From Candidatus Parcubacteria bacterium (GTDB lineage Bacteria > Patescibacteriota > Minisyncoccia > Phycocordibacterales > SBAW01): DNA of 23,672 nucleotides. Location of the stretch: assembly GCA_014379165.1 (NCBI GenBank), contig JACMMG010000005.1, positions 1 to 23,672 of the forward strand, read 5' to 3'. Below, piece by piece: positions 6,608 through 11,827 of the stretch. Both the position numbers and the translations under genes were made by a program. Below the pieces are notes generated by a model that had not been told where the DNA came from, searched no databases, and saw only the letters and a list, made by a program, of their open reading frames with translations. The first letter of the stretch is position 1, and every line of letters starts with the position of its first letter.

Positions 6608-6647
6608 AGTTCCACCATCGTCCATCATCCCAAACGCCCAGTAAATT
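6608..6647 (+). repeat. Family 1 intergenic repeat, copy F
   Basis: AGTTCCACCATCGTC, sixteen bases, then CAGTAAAT. It abuts the TAG stop at 6607 and ends before the ATG at 6648, so it is the whole intergenic region. Confidence 0.85.
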
Positions 6648-7427
6648 ATGGAGCAAATTAAAATCAAAAATTCAAAAGGACAAAATATCGCGGCTGTTGT
6701 TAAATATTCAACCAAGCCATACCAAAGACTCGCCGTCTTATGTCCTGGATATTTAGACACTAAAGATTATGCACATTTGGTAGCACTTGCAGAAAAACTG
6801 ACAGAGAAAGGGTATACGGCCGTAAGTTTTGATCCTACAGGTACTTGGGAGAGCGGCGGTGATATCGCAGAGTACTCAAATACACAATATCTTGAAGATA
6901 TAAGAAGTGTACTTGAACATATGTTGAAACGAGAAAATTTTACGGATATCCTCTTAGGTGGACATAGTCGCGGTGGACAGCTTTCAATTCTGTATGCGGC
7001 TCGTGACCCAAGAGTCTCTGCGGTGGTAGCGATTATGCCCTCGTCTGGAGGTGTTCAGGGAGCAAGGAGAGAAGAGTGGGAAAAGAGCGGCTATAGTTTT
7101 TCTAAAAGAGACTTGCCCGATGGAAAAAGTGGAATAAAAGAATTTAATGTTCCTTTTAGTCATGTGTTAGATAGAGACCAGTATGATGTAATTGGAGATG
7201 TAAAGAAAATAAAAGCCCCCATTATATTTATTGCAGGAGAGTTAGATGAGATGTGTCCTCCAGAAGAGGTAAAGGAAATTTTTGATACTGCAAACGAACC
7301 AAAGAAGTATATTTTCTTAAAAAATATTGGTCATAATTATCGTCATAGTCAATCAGAAATTGAAATCGTAAACAGAGAAATTATGAAAAACCTCTTTCCT
7401 TATACGGCTATTGCTGTTCGAAACTAA
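6648..7427 (+). CDS. Alpha/beta hydrolase
   Basis: A 259-residue serine hydrolase with a complete catalytic triad in the expected order: nucleophile Ser107 in GGHSRGG, Asp200 in AGELDEMCP, and His229 in NIGHNYRH. The oxyanion strand LAVLCPGYLDT lies near residue 30. A segment at about 135-175 (EEWEKSGYSFSKRDLPDG...) forms the cap. No signal peptide is present, so it is cytoplasmic. It resembles dienelactone hydrolase/BAAT-like small hydrolases; the substrate is unknown. The annotated start follows the repeat directly, with no Shine-Dalgarno site. The stop is followed at once by an extended repeat block (7428-7560). Confidence 0.87.
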   Translation: MEQIKIKNSKGQNIAAVVKYSTKPYQRLAVLCPGYLDTKDYAHLVALAEKLTEKGYTAVSFDPTGTWESGGDIAEYSNTQYLEDIRSVLEHMLKRENFTDILLGGHSRGGQLSILYAARDPRVSAVVAIMPSSGGVQGARREEWEKSGYSFSKRDLPDGKSGIKEFNVPFSHVLDRDQYDVIGDVKKIKAPIIFIAGELDEMCPPEEVKEIFDTANEPKKYIFLKNIGHNYRHSQSEIEIVNREIMKNLFPYTAIAVRN

Positions 7428-7516
7428 AGTTTCCACCCTCATCACCACAAGAGTACTTCCATTTTTATACTTACTTTGTGCATTAAAAATCAGGTCGCCC
7501 AGACACCCCAGCCAAG
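7428..7516 (+). repeat. Family 1 intergenic repeat, extended copy G
   Basis: Begins AGTTTCCACCCTCATC right after the stop and ends ACACCCCAGCCAAG. The middle is about 60 bases longer than in other copies and includes GGTCGCCCAG (7493-7502), a possible second core. No gene is seen in the insert. Confidence 0.6.
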
Positions 7517-7518
7517 TC

Positions 7519-7558
7519 GTGCTAGATTCTCATGCTCGAGCCGCGGTGTTTTTTATAA
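7519..7558 (+). repeat. Intergenic repeat family 2, copy 3
   Basis: CGTGCTAGATTCTCATGCTC then GAGCCGCGGTG and a T-run. It aligns base for base with 2699-2732 and 8176-8215 with scattered changes. It follows the CAGCCAAG core directly, so families 1 and 2 are parts of one longer element here. Confidence 0.6.
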
Positions 7559-7559
7559 A

Positions 7560-7591
7560 AAGATTTAGGCCGGTTGCATTGCAACCGGCCT
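7560..7591 (-). terminator. Strong terminator of a minus-strand unit
   Basis: AGGCCGGTTGCA (7567-7578) and TGCAACCGGCCT (7580-7591) are perfect inverted arms. On the minus strand the hairpin is followed by AAATCTTTTT. There is no T-run on the + side, so it serves minus-strand transcription. Confidence 0.8.
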
Positions 7592-7879
7592 TGATGGGGA
7601 AGGACTTATGCGTTTCCGCTGCCTGCGAGTCTCCCCGTAATGTGCTGACTTGACTAGCCGAGTAGCTTCATCAAACCACTCTTGCGTCAGCCTCCACTCA
7701 GGCAACCAACCACTGATGCATCGGACATCAAGCGAAGGATGACTGCAGACCATTCCTGTGTGGAGGGCGGTAGAGAAAAAGACTTGGACTTCCGGGCAAC
7801 ATTGCTGTGCCCTCAGGATCCTTGTCCCTTCGAGGCAATGCCCGCTCGCACCTACCGCCTTCAGGGATCTTGTTTCCAA
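7565..7879 (-). CDS. Possible small protein of unknown function
   Basis: An open frame of 104 codons starting with TTG and ending on a TAA at the foot of the terminator hairpin. Alternative internal start: ATG at 7752. Trp and Cys are frequent (VRCISGWLPEWRLTQEWF). I recognise no family. It shares the loose pattern C-I-x(6-7)-R-L-x(3)-[W/Y]-F-x(4)-R with the minus-strand ORF at 11348-11710, which also ends at its own terminator. A strong promoter and a Shine-Dalgarno site lie upstream, but they serve a 4-codon ORF at 7985 in another frame, so how this frame would be translated is unclear. It may be a real gene, a decayed one, or a stable RNA read as an ORF. Confidence 0.4.
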   Translation of the reverse strand: METRSLKAVGASGHCLEGTRILRAQQCCPEVQVFFSTALHTGMVCSHPSLDVRCISGWLPEWRLTQEWFDEATRLVKSAHYGETRRQRKRISPSPSRPVAMQPA

Positions 7880-7970
7880 GCCCTGTAAAATTTGGTCAGT
7901 TTTGTGTCAGGTCTGATTGAGTCAACGCTATACGGTCTTTAGCGTCAACTCGCCAACCCGTGACAGTACT

Positions 7971-7985
7971 TCAGTACCAAGTCAT
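7971..7985 (-). CDS. Four-codon ORF (MTWY) with ideal Shine-Dalgarno site
   Basis: ATG ACT TGG TAC TGA. AAGGGAGG (7998-7991) lies five bases upstream, the best ribosome site in the window, and the transcript start should be near 8008. It could be a leader peptide, a decoy, or the stump of a broken gene: after the TGA the same frame stays open for 25 codons before the next stop. Confidence 0.45.
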   Translation of the reverse strand: MTWY

Positions 7986-8014
7986 GTCTACCTCCCTTAA
8001 AGAACAAGAAATAA

Positions 8015-8043
8015 ACTATATACTAATAATATCGACTTGTCAA
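8015..8043 (-). promoter_or_regulatory. Consensus sigma-70 promoter
   Basis: Minus strand: TTGACA (8043-8038), exactly 17 bases, TATAGT (8020-8015). It is the closest match to consensus in the window and drives the unit that ends at the 7560-7591 terminator. Confidence 0.85.
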
Positions 8044-8071
8044 ATATGATAAGCCCTAGATTTCCGATCGA

Positions 8072-8100
8072 TAAGCTAGTCAAGCCGCGTCGCTTTTATA
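8072..8100 (+). repeat. Intergenic repeat family 2, copy 4
   Basis: AAGCTAGTCAAGCCGCGTCG followed by CTTTTATA. It matches 3386-3410 and precedes a family 3 copy as there. Confidence 0.55.
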
Positions 8101-8110
8101 AGATTAGAAG

Positions 8111-8133
8111 GTAGCTGATCCGCCATGTGGGGC
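8111..8133 (+). repeat. Intergenic repeat family 3, copy 2
   Basis: GTAGCTGATCCGCCATG then TGGGGC: 21 of 23 bases match 3422-3444. It is followed after about 25 bases by GTCGGCCACCCAATTT, a family 1-like core. Confidence 0.8.
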
Positions 8134-8175
8134 ATATCGAGTAGTAGGTTTTAGCTTAAGTCGGCCACCCAATTT

Positions 8176-8215
8176 GAGCTAGGTTCTCGCACTCTAAGCG
8201 CGTCGTTTCTTTTTA
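8176..8215 (+). repeat. Intergenic repeat family 2, copy 5
   Basis: GAGCTAGGTTCTCGCACTCT then AAGCGCGTCGTTTCTTTTTAT. Its first 15 bases are identical to 2699-2713. The remaining 8216-8284 up to the Nudix gene shows only a TATAAA (8264-8269), a weak -10 candidate. Confidence 0.65.
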
Positions 8216-8284
8216 TTTAAATTGCGATACTATTGGGTCAAATGAAAACCAATCTTCAAGCTGCCGTATAAATAGTGATTATAT

Positions 8285-8776
8285 ATGTCCGATAAAGTCT
8301 CACACGATAGCGAAACACCTGCAAAAGGCCAGCAGGTAATCACTGTTGCGGCTTTTATTCATCATGATTTTGATGGAGTAATAAAAGTTTTTCAGCCAAG
8401 ACGTGCAATGACCAAAAAATTTCTGCCAGGTATTTTTGAGCTTCCGGGCGGACATGTAGATTTTGGAGAAGATATTATTGAAGGCTTAAAACGCGAAGTG
8501 ATGGAGGAAAATGAAATGCATATAAACGTTGGCGACCCATTTGCGGTGTTTACTTATACCAACGAAATCAAAGGCTCGCATTCAATTGAGGTCGTATATT
8601 TTGCTAAGTTTACCGACCCAATAGAAAATATCCGTCTTTATCCCGAAGACCATTCCGAATTTCGGTGGTTAGCGGAGAGTGAAATAGCAGACGCTGAGGC
8701 TATAAGTGATGAAGAGTTACGGAATGTGAAAAGGGGGTTCGAACTCCTGAAGGGGCAAGCTCATAATTTTGGTTAA
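8285..8776 (+). CDS. Nudix hydrolase
   Basis: A 163-residue Nudix pyrophosphohydrolase, a family that hydrolyses nucleoside diphosphates linked to other moieties. The Nudix box runs from Gly56 to about residue 78: G-x5-E62-x7-R70-E71-V-M-E74-E75. The metal-binding RE..EE core is intact, but the usual Gly three positions after the last Glu pair is Glu77. ELPGGHVDFGED precedes it in standard form, and FRWLAESEI matches the C-terminal strand and loop of MutT-like members. The substrate is unknown. Start ATG at 8285, no Shine-Dalgarno site. It is preceded by a long repeat block and followed by a family 1 repeat two bases after the stop. Nudix proteins are frequent cassette cargo. Confidence 0.9.
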   Translation: MSDKVSHDSETPAKGQQVITVAAFIHHDFDGVIKVFQPRRAMTKKFLPGIFELPGGHVDFGEDIIEGLKREVMEENEMHINVGDPFAVFTYTNEIKGSHSIEVVYFAKFTDPIENIRLYPEDHSEFRWLAESEIADAEAISDEELRNVKRGFELLKGQAHNFG

Positions 8777-8778
8777 AT

Positions 8779-8810
8779 AGTGTCATCCACGTACCAGACG
8801 CCCAGCTCGT
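8779..8810 (+). repeat. Family 1 intergenic repeat, copy I
   Basis: AGTGTCATCCACGTA, nine bases, then CAGCTCGT. It diverges most in the 5' motif, but has the same spacing and the same CAGCTCGT tail as copy E. Confidence 0.65.
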
Positions 8811-8844
8811 TGCGACATTAAGTTTCTTTAGAGAGGAGATTAAG

Positions 8845-8865
8845 ATGTTTGAAACTTCAGGTTAG
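8845..8865 (+). CDS. Six-codon upstream ORF (MFETSG)
   Basis: GAGAGGAG (8831-8838) lies six bases before this ATG, which ends at TAG after six codons, 26 bases ahead of the DUF2975 gene. A strong ribosome site on such a short ORF suggests a leader ORF; chance is possible. Confidence 0.35.
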   Translation: MFETSG

Positions 8866-8891
8866 CTTTCTAAGTTTTAAAGGAATCAGAC

Positions 8892-9368
8892 ATGAAAAAA
8901 AGCTTAGCAATATTTCTTCAGGCACTCACTGTACTCATCGGCATCGGTGTTCTTGCGCTTATGCTTTGGGAACCCCACGTTGAGGGGGTGAATGCGAACG
9001 CTACCACACTCTCTGAGATTTACTTCGACGACCCATTCTTGGCGTATGCATATGCAGCGTCCATTGCTTTTTTCGTTGCACTCTACCAAGCATTCAAGCT
9101 CTTGGGGTATATAGGGCAAAATGAAGTGTCTTCGCAGCGTTCTGTAAAAGCCGTGCGCGCCATAAAATACTGCGCACTAGCCCTTGTTGCTTTGATTGTA
9201 GCGTCGTTAGCATACTTATTTATAGTTCGACCCGACGATGACATTGCAGGCGGTGTTGCCATAGGCCTCTTTCTGACTTTTGTCTTTACCGTCATTGCCA
9301 TTGCTACGGCTGTGTTTGAAAGAAGTGTACAAAATGCCGTGGATATAAAATCCGATTTACCTAATTAA
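8892..9368 (+). CDS. DUF2975 family membrane protein
   Basis: A 158-residue integral membrane protein matching DUF2975: an N-terminal helix (SLAIFLQALTVLIGIGVLALML), the segment DPFLAYAYAASIAFFVALYQAFKLLGYIGQNEVSS, a third helix (YCALALVALIVASLAYLFIV) and a fourth (AGGVAIGLFLTFVFTVIAIATAVFE), ending QNAVDIKSDLPN. Four transmembrane segments; function unknown. AAAGGA at 8878-8883 gives a fair ribosome site for the ATG at 8892, unlike most genes here. In other bacteria DUF2975 genes often sit beside a small Cro/C1-type regulator; none is present here, where the next gene is DUF2200. A family 1 repeat follows the stop without a gap. Confidence 0.85.
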   Translation: MKKSLAIFLQALTVLIGIGVLALMLWEPHVEGVNANATTLSEIYFDDPFLAYAYAASIAFFVALYQAFKLLGYIGQNEVSSQRSVKAVRAIKYCALALVALIVASLAYLFIVRPDDDIAGGVAIGLFLTFVFTVIAIATAVFERSVQNAVDIKSDLPN

Positions 9369-9400
9369 AGTTCCAACATCGTTCCAAACGGTCAGCAAAT
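9369..9400 (+). repeat. Family 1 intergenic repeat, copy J
   Basis: AGTTCCAACATCGTT, nine bases, CAGCAAAT. It abuts the TAA at 9368 and ends three bases before the ATG at 9404. It is the last clear copy of the array. Confidence 0.85.
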
Positions 9401-9403
9401 AAA

Positions 9404-9775
9404 ATGAAAACGAAAGACCCTAAGACAAAACACCGGATCTATACAATGAGCTTTGCAAGCGTCTATCCGCTGTATGTCGCTAAGGCAAAGAAAAAAGGAC
9501 GCACAAAAACAGAAGTTGATGAAGTCATTCGTTGGCTGACCGGATATACCCAGGCAAAGTTAGACGCCCAACTGGCAAAAAAGATGGACATTGAGACCTT
9601 TCTTGCACAAGCTCCTGAACTTAATCCTTCGCGGGCTTTGATTACCGGTGTAATTTGCGGTGTCCGAGTGGAAGACATTAAAGAGCCAACTATGCGGGAA
9701 ATTCGCTATTTGGATAAGCTGATTGATGAGTTGGCAAAGGGCAAAACGATGGAGAAGATTTTGCGAAAGCAATGA
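9404..9775 (+). CDS. DUF2200 family protein
   Basis: A 123-residue cytoplasmic protein that I recognise as DUF2200 from HRIYTMSFASVYPLYVAKAKKKGRTKTEVDEVIRWLTGY at the start, LNPSRALITGVICGVRVEDI in the middle, and EIRYLDKLIDELAKGKTMEKILRK at the end. The family is widespread as single genes and has no established function. The start ATG at 9404 follows the repeat; a short unaligned lead (MKTKDPK) precedes the conserved HRIYTMSF. It converges with the YdeI-like gene, with six bases between the two stops. It is the last gene flanked on its left by a clear family 1 repeat. Confidence 0.9.
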   Translation: MKTKDPKTKHRIYTMSFASVYPLYVAKAKKKGRTKTEVDEVIRWLTGYTQAKLDAQLAKKMDIETFLAQAPELNPSRALITGVICGVRVEDIKEPTMREIRYLDKLIDELAKGKTMEKILRKQ

Positions 9776-9781
9776 ATCTTC

Positions 9782-10096
9782 TTATTTTGATTTTTTAGAG
9801 CGCCTATTGAGTACTGACCGTACAGAAGGGCTTATCGCCTTATCTTTGCGATGAATACAGCCAATCCAGCAACAGGGCCGGCGCATCCCTTCCTTCAGTT
9901 CACTAACCACTCTTTTTATATGATCTTTCTTGGTATCTTCTTTTTTAACGAAGGTAGCCCAACATATCCACTCATTGCGTGCCAGCGGCGTAATATCTGC
10001 CCACGCGGCAAGCGCCCTCTTGTCGGAAGCGAGAGCTTTTCGTAAATCGGGCGGCATTGTATGCACCGTACCGCCCAAGACTCCTTTTGTGGCCAT
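9782..10096 (-). CDS. YdeI/OmpD-associated family protein
   Basis: A 104-residue protein matching the YdeI/OmpD-associated (bacteriocin-protection) family. It shows the core MPPDLRKALASDKRALAAWADITPLARNEWICW, a KK-rich helix (ETRxxxIER-like DHIKRVVSELKEG) and the tail MRRPCCWIGCIHR, with the conserved PCCWxGCxHR. It is a short form without the DUF1905 domain. The ATG at 10096 is chosen over the TTG at 10102, because a -10 box ends six bases upstream of it and the TTG would lie at the promoter. It is convergent with DUF2200 and divergent from the anchored protein at 10164. Confidence 0.88.
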   Translation of the reverse strand: MATKGVLGGTVHTMPPDLRKALASDKRALAAWADITPLARNEWICWATFVKKEDTKKDHIKRVVSELKEGMRRPCCWIGCIHRKDKAISPSVRSVLNRRSKKSK

Positions 10097-10102
10097 ATTC
10101 AA

Positions 10103-10130
10103 ATTTTACATTAATTATGCGCAGCTTGAA
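10103..10130 (-). promoter_or_regulatory. Promoter of the YdeI-like gene
   Basis: Minus strand: TTCAAG (10130-10125), 16 bases, TAAAAT (10108-10103), six bases to the ATG. Its -35 box overlaps the opposite-strand -35 box at 10126-10131. Confidence 0.65.
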
Positions 10131-10154
10131 ATACATGTAAAACAGAGGTATAAA
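10126..10154 (+). promoter_or_regulatory. Promoter of the anchored protein at 10164
   Basis: TTGAAA (10126-10131), 17 bases, TATAAA (10149-10154), nine bases to the ATG. It forms a back-to-back pair with the minus-strand promoter. Confidence 0.75.
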
Positions 10155-10163
10155 CTACGGAAT

Positions 10164-10622
10164 ATGAATTACCACAAAGGTTTTGCAGCGACCACGGCGC
10201 TGATGGTCGTCTTAGGCATTATAGTTTTAGGAGGGGCTGTATATGTAGTAATGAACCCGCAAGTGCTTCAGAAGCACACTGATGAGGAGTCTATTGCATG
10301 GCATTTTAAGGATGCGGAGGAAGTCGATGCAATGCCGCATACTGCCGTGACAGTCGTTATAAACGGTACATCGTATGACGTCGGCACATTTACCGGTAGC
10401 TGCAACGAAGTGGGTGCCTCTGGTGGTGTGGATGGCAAAGGTCTTCTGGCTGGAGAGCTCTCTGCGGCTCAATGCTGGTTTGCGGGCGGCGGTGATGAAA
10501 TTGGCGTCTTTGCTCACGAAGATGGCGGGTTCCAAATAATGGTAGGTGAACTTTCGGAAGGAGAAGAGGGTGCTGGCATGTTCCGCGGCAACTTCACTAT
10601 CAAGACCGACATATCACTTTAA
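10164..10622 (+). CDS. Membrane-anchored protein of unknown function
   Basis: A 152-residue protein with one N-terminal helix (about residues 10-29, TALMVVLGIIVLGGAVYVVM) and an extracytoplasmic domain. That domain carries VTVVINGTSYDVGTFTGSCNEV, a later Cys in AAQCWFAGGGDEIGVF, and a long acidic/glycine-rich end (GELSEGEEGAGMFRG). The two Cys could form a disulfide outside the membrane. I know the general type from Parcubacteria genomes but no named family. The ATG at 10164 is fixed by the promoter nine bases upstream; longer in-frame extensions would cross the divergent promoter. Confidence 0.75.
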   Translation: MNYHKGFAATTALMVVLGIIVLGGAVYVVMNPQVLQKHTDEESIAWHFKDAEEVDAMPHTAVTVVINGTSYDVGTFTGSCNEVGASGGVDGKGLLAGELSAAQCWFAGGGDEIGVFAHEDGGFQIMVGELSEGEEGAGMFRGNFTIKTDISL

Positions 10623-10653
10623 AAACATATTCTTTGCGGTCGGCAAAGTAGGG

Positions 10654-10659
10654 TAAAAT
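10654..10659 (+). promoter_or_regulatory. -10 box, leaderless start
   Basis: TAAAAT preceded by GTAGGG, seven bases before the ATG at 10667. The same GTAGGGTAAAAT string stands before tRNA-Gln. Confidence 0.55.
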
Positions 10660-10666
10660 AAAACCA

Positions 10667-11245
10667 ATGAAGAAAATTGTCATTGGTATCGCTGGCGTTG
10701 CGGCAATCCTTGTCGGCGGGTTTTTTGCCCTGAATTCATATATTTACAACGAAAAACAGGCTTCTCCTGTAGCTGAGCATAAAAATGCACAGTACGTCAT
10801 AGATGGACAGCATATAAAACTGGAAGACGGGAAAGCAGAATCAGAGGCGGCTCCAGGGTCTGCATCAAAGATTGTTACGCGTTATTTTGGAAATGAATTA
10901 AGCACAGATCTCAATGACGATGGGCGCGACGATATTATTTTTTTGCTTACGCAAGAAACCGGCGGGAGTGGAATTTTTCATTATGTTGTAGCGGCGCTTA
11001 ATACCGAAAGGGGGTACATCGGCTCAGACGGATATCTGCTTGGCGATAGAATAGCTCCGCAGACGATTGAAATAAGTCCAAATCCGCGGCACAAGAATGT
11101 AATAGTCGCGAATTATGCTGACCGTGAAGTTGGGCAGCCCATGACCATGCAACCCTCAGTAGGTAAGAGCGTCTTTTTAAAGCTCGACTCCGTAAGCATG
11201 CAATGGGGAATCGTCGAACCTAGTTTTGAAGGTGAGTCTCGCTAA
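10667..11245 (+). CDS. Membrane-anchored protein with a calcium-loop-like motif
   Basis: A 192-residue protein with an N-terminal membrane anchor (IVIGIAGVAAILVGGFFAL, about residues 4-22) and an exported domain. DLNDDGRDDIIFLL (about residues 81-94) is the D-x-N-D-D-G-x-x-D loop seen in FG-GAP/VCBS-type repeats, which usually binds calcium. FGNELSTDLNDDG before it and NVIVANYADREVG later are consistent with a single beta-rich domain. Possible roles are surface binding or assembly; none is demonstrated. It follows the previous anchored protein by 44 bases but has its own -10 box. Confidence 0.78.
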   Translation: MKKIVIGIAGVAAILVGGFFALNSYIYNEKQASPVAEHKNAQYVIDGQHIKLEDGKAESEAAPGSASKIVTRYFGNELSTDLNDDGRDDIIFLLTQETGGSGIFHYVVAALNTERGYIGSDGYLLGDRIAPQTIEISPNPRHKNVIVANYADREVGQPMTMQPSVGKSVFLKLDSVSMQWGIVEPSFEGESR

Positions 11246-11256
11246 AGACTCATAAC

Positions 11257-11275
11257 AGTTCCCCCCATGGTCCTA
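11257..11275 (+). repeat. Possible degenerate family 1 repeat, copy K
   Basis: AGTTCCCCCCATGGTCCTAC resembles AGTTCCACCATCGTCC, twelve bases after a stop codon. No CAGC core follows. It is weak and may be chance. Confidence 0.3.
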
Positions 11276-11299
11276 CAAAGGTTGTGTATCTATTAGTGG

Positions 11300-11329
11300 A
11301 AAAAATAAAGACGCTCTGGGTGAGCGTCT
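11300..11329 (-). terminator. Terminator of the second minus-strand unit
   Basis: AGACGCTC (11309-11316) pairs with GAGCGTCT (11322-11329) around TGGGT. On the minus strand the hairpin is followed by TTATTTTTT. It lies 18 bases past the stop of the 11348-11710 ORF. Confidence 0.8.
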
Positions 11330-11347
11330 AAAAGGGAAAAGAGGTAG

Positions 11348-11710
11348 TCATCTCGGCTCAACCATCACATTGATAGTAGCGGTATGAGCCAACATGCCTC
11401 GTAACCGTTGTGCAAAGTACGAATGATACAGCCGGCGGCGTCCTGCAACCATGATGCATCCGCTAGAAGAGGCCGCACCAAAATGTATTTGCACGTGCTT
11501 GCGCATGACAGAGCCTTGACCAAGAAGCGTCTCCCCACGTTCGCATCCCGCTTCGAAAAGCTGAATGCGAAACCCGACTGGACCGTCTTGTCGGATTCGA
11601 CCGCTGTAGGGCATATCCGCACAAGGAGGACATTCTCCACCTTCGGAGTATCGCTCCTGCAAGGTTCCGAACACTTGCAAAGAGGAATCACGCAGGACAG
11701 CAAATTCCAA
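11348..11710 (-). CDS. Small protein of unknown function
   Basis: A frame of 120 codons from a TTG at 11710; it is open further upstream but has no ATG or GTG. The segment HVQIHFGAASSSGCIMVAGRRR is the most protein-like: a histidine followed by S-G-C-I recalls the H...SxGC[I/V] motif of L,D-transpeptidase/DUF5675-like proteins, but the resemblance is short and unproven. It shares C-I-x(6)-R-L-x(3)-Y-F-x(4)-R with the ORF at 7565-7879. The dedicated terminator 18 bases past the stop supports a real transcription unit. The start codon is uncertain, and a +strand alternative at 11408-11725 looks less convincing. Confidence 0.45.
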   Translation of the reverse strand: MEFAVLRDSSLQVFGTLQERYSEGGECPPCADMPYSGRIRQDGPVGFRIQLFEAGCERGETLLGQGSVMRKHVQIHFGAASSSGCIMVAGRRRLYHSYFAQRLRGMLAHTATINVMVEPR

Positions 11711-11815
11711 TCGCTCTTTTGTTAGGAGACACTCAACTGTAAAGAAATAGTTTCACTTACAAACCCAAGTAAGAAAGTGAAGAAAAGTGCGTCTCAAGAT
11801 ATACAAATTTAGTAG

Positions 11816-11821
11816 TATATT
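11816..11821 (+). promoter_or_regulatory. -10 box, leaderless start
   Basis: TATATT, six bases before the ATG at 11828; TCTCAA at 11792-11797, 18 bases upstream, could be a weak -35. Confidence 0.5.
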
Positions 11822-11827
11822 TTATAT

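Noticed and set aside
7682..7888. Plus-strand frame opposite the minus-strand ORF
   Set aside because: It runs against the strong minus promoter and terminator and has no upstream signals.
7555..8010. RNase P RNA or tmRNA in the minus-strand unit
   Set aside because: I looked for the RNase P GAGGAAAGTCC block and for a tRNA-Ala-like end as in tmRNA and found neither.
5218..9400. Canonical integron attC sites
   Set aside because: The repeats lack the GTTRRRY and RYYYAAC ends and cannot fold into the long imperfect hairpin of attC; the motif GTTCCAAC is only superficially similar.
9930..10163. N-terminal extension of the anchored protein gene
   Set aside because: The extension is antisense to the YdeI-like gene and crosses the divergent promoters.
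11408..11725. Plus-strand frame of 105 codons
   Set aside because: Antisense to the better-supported minus ORF with its terminator; no promoter or ribosome site in the right place.
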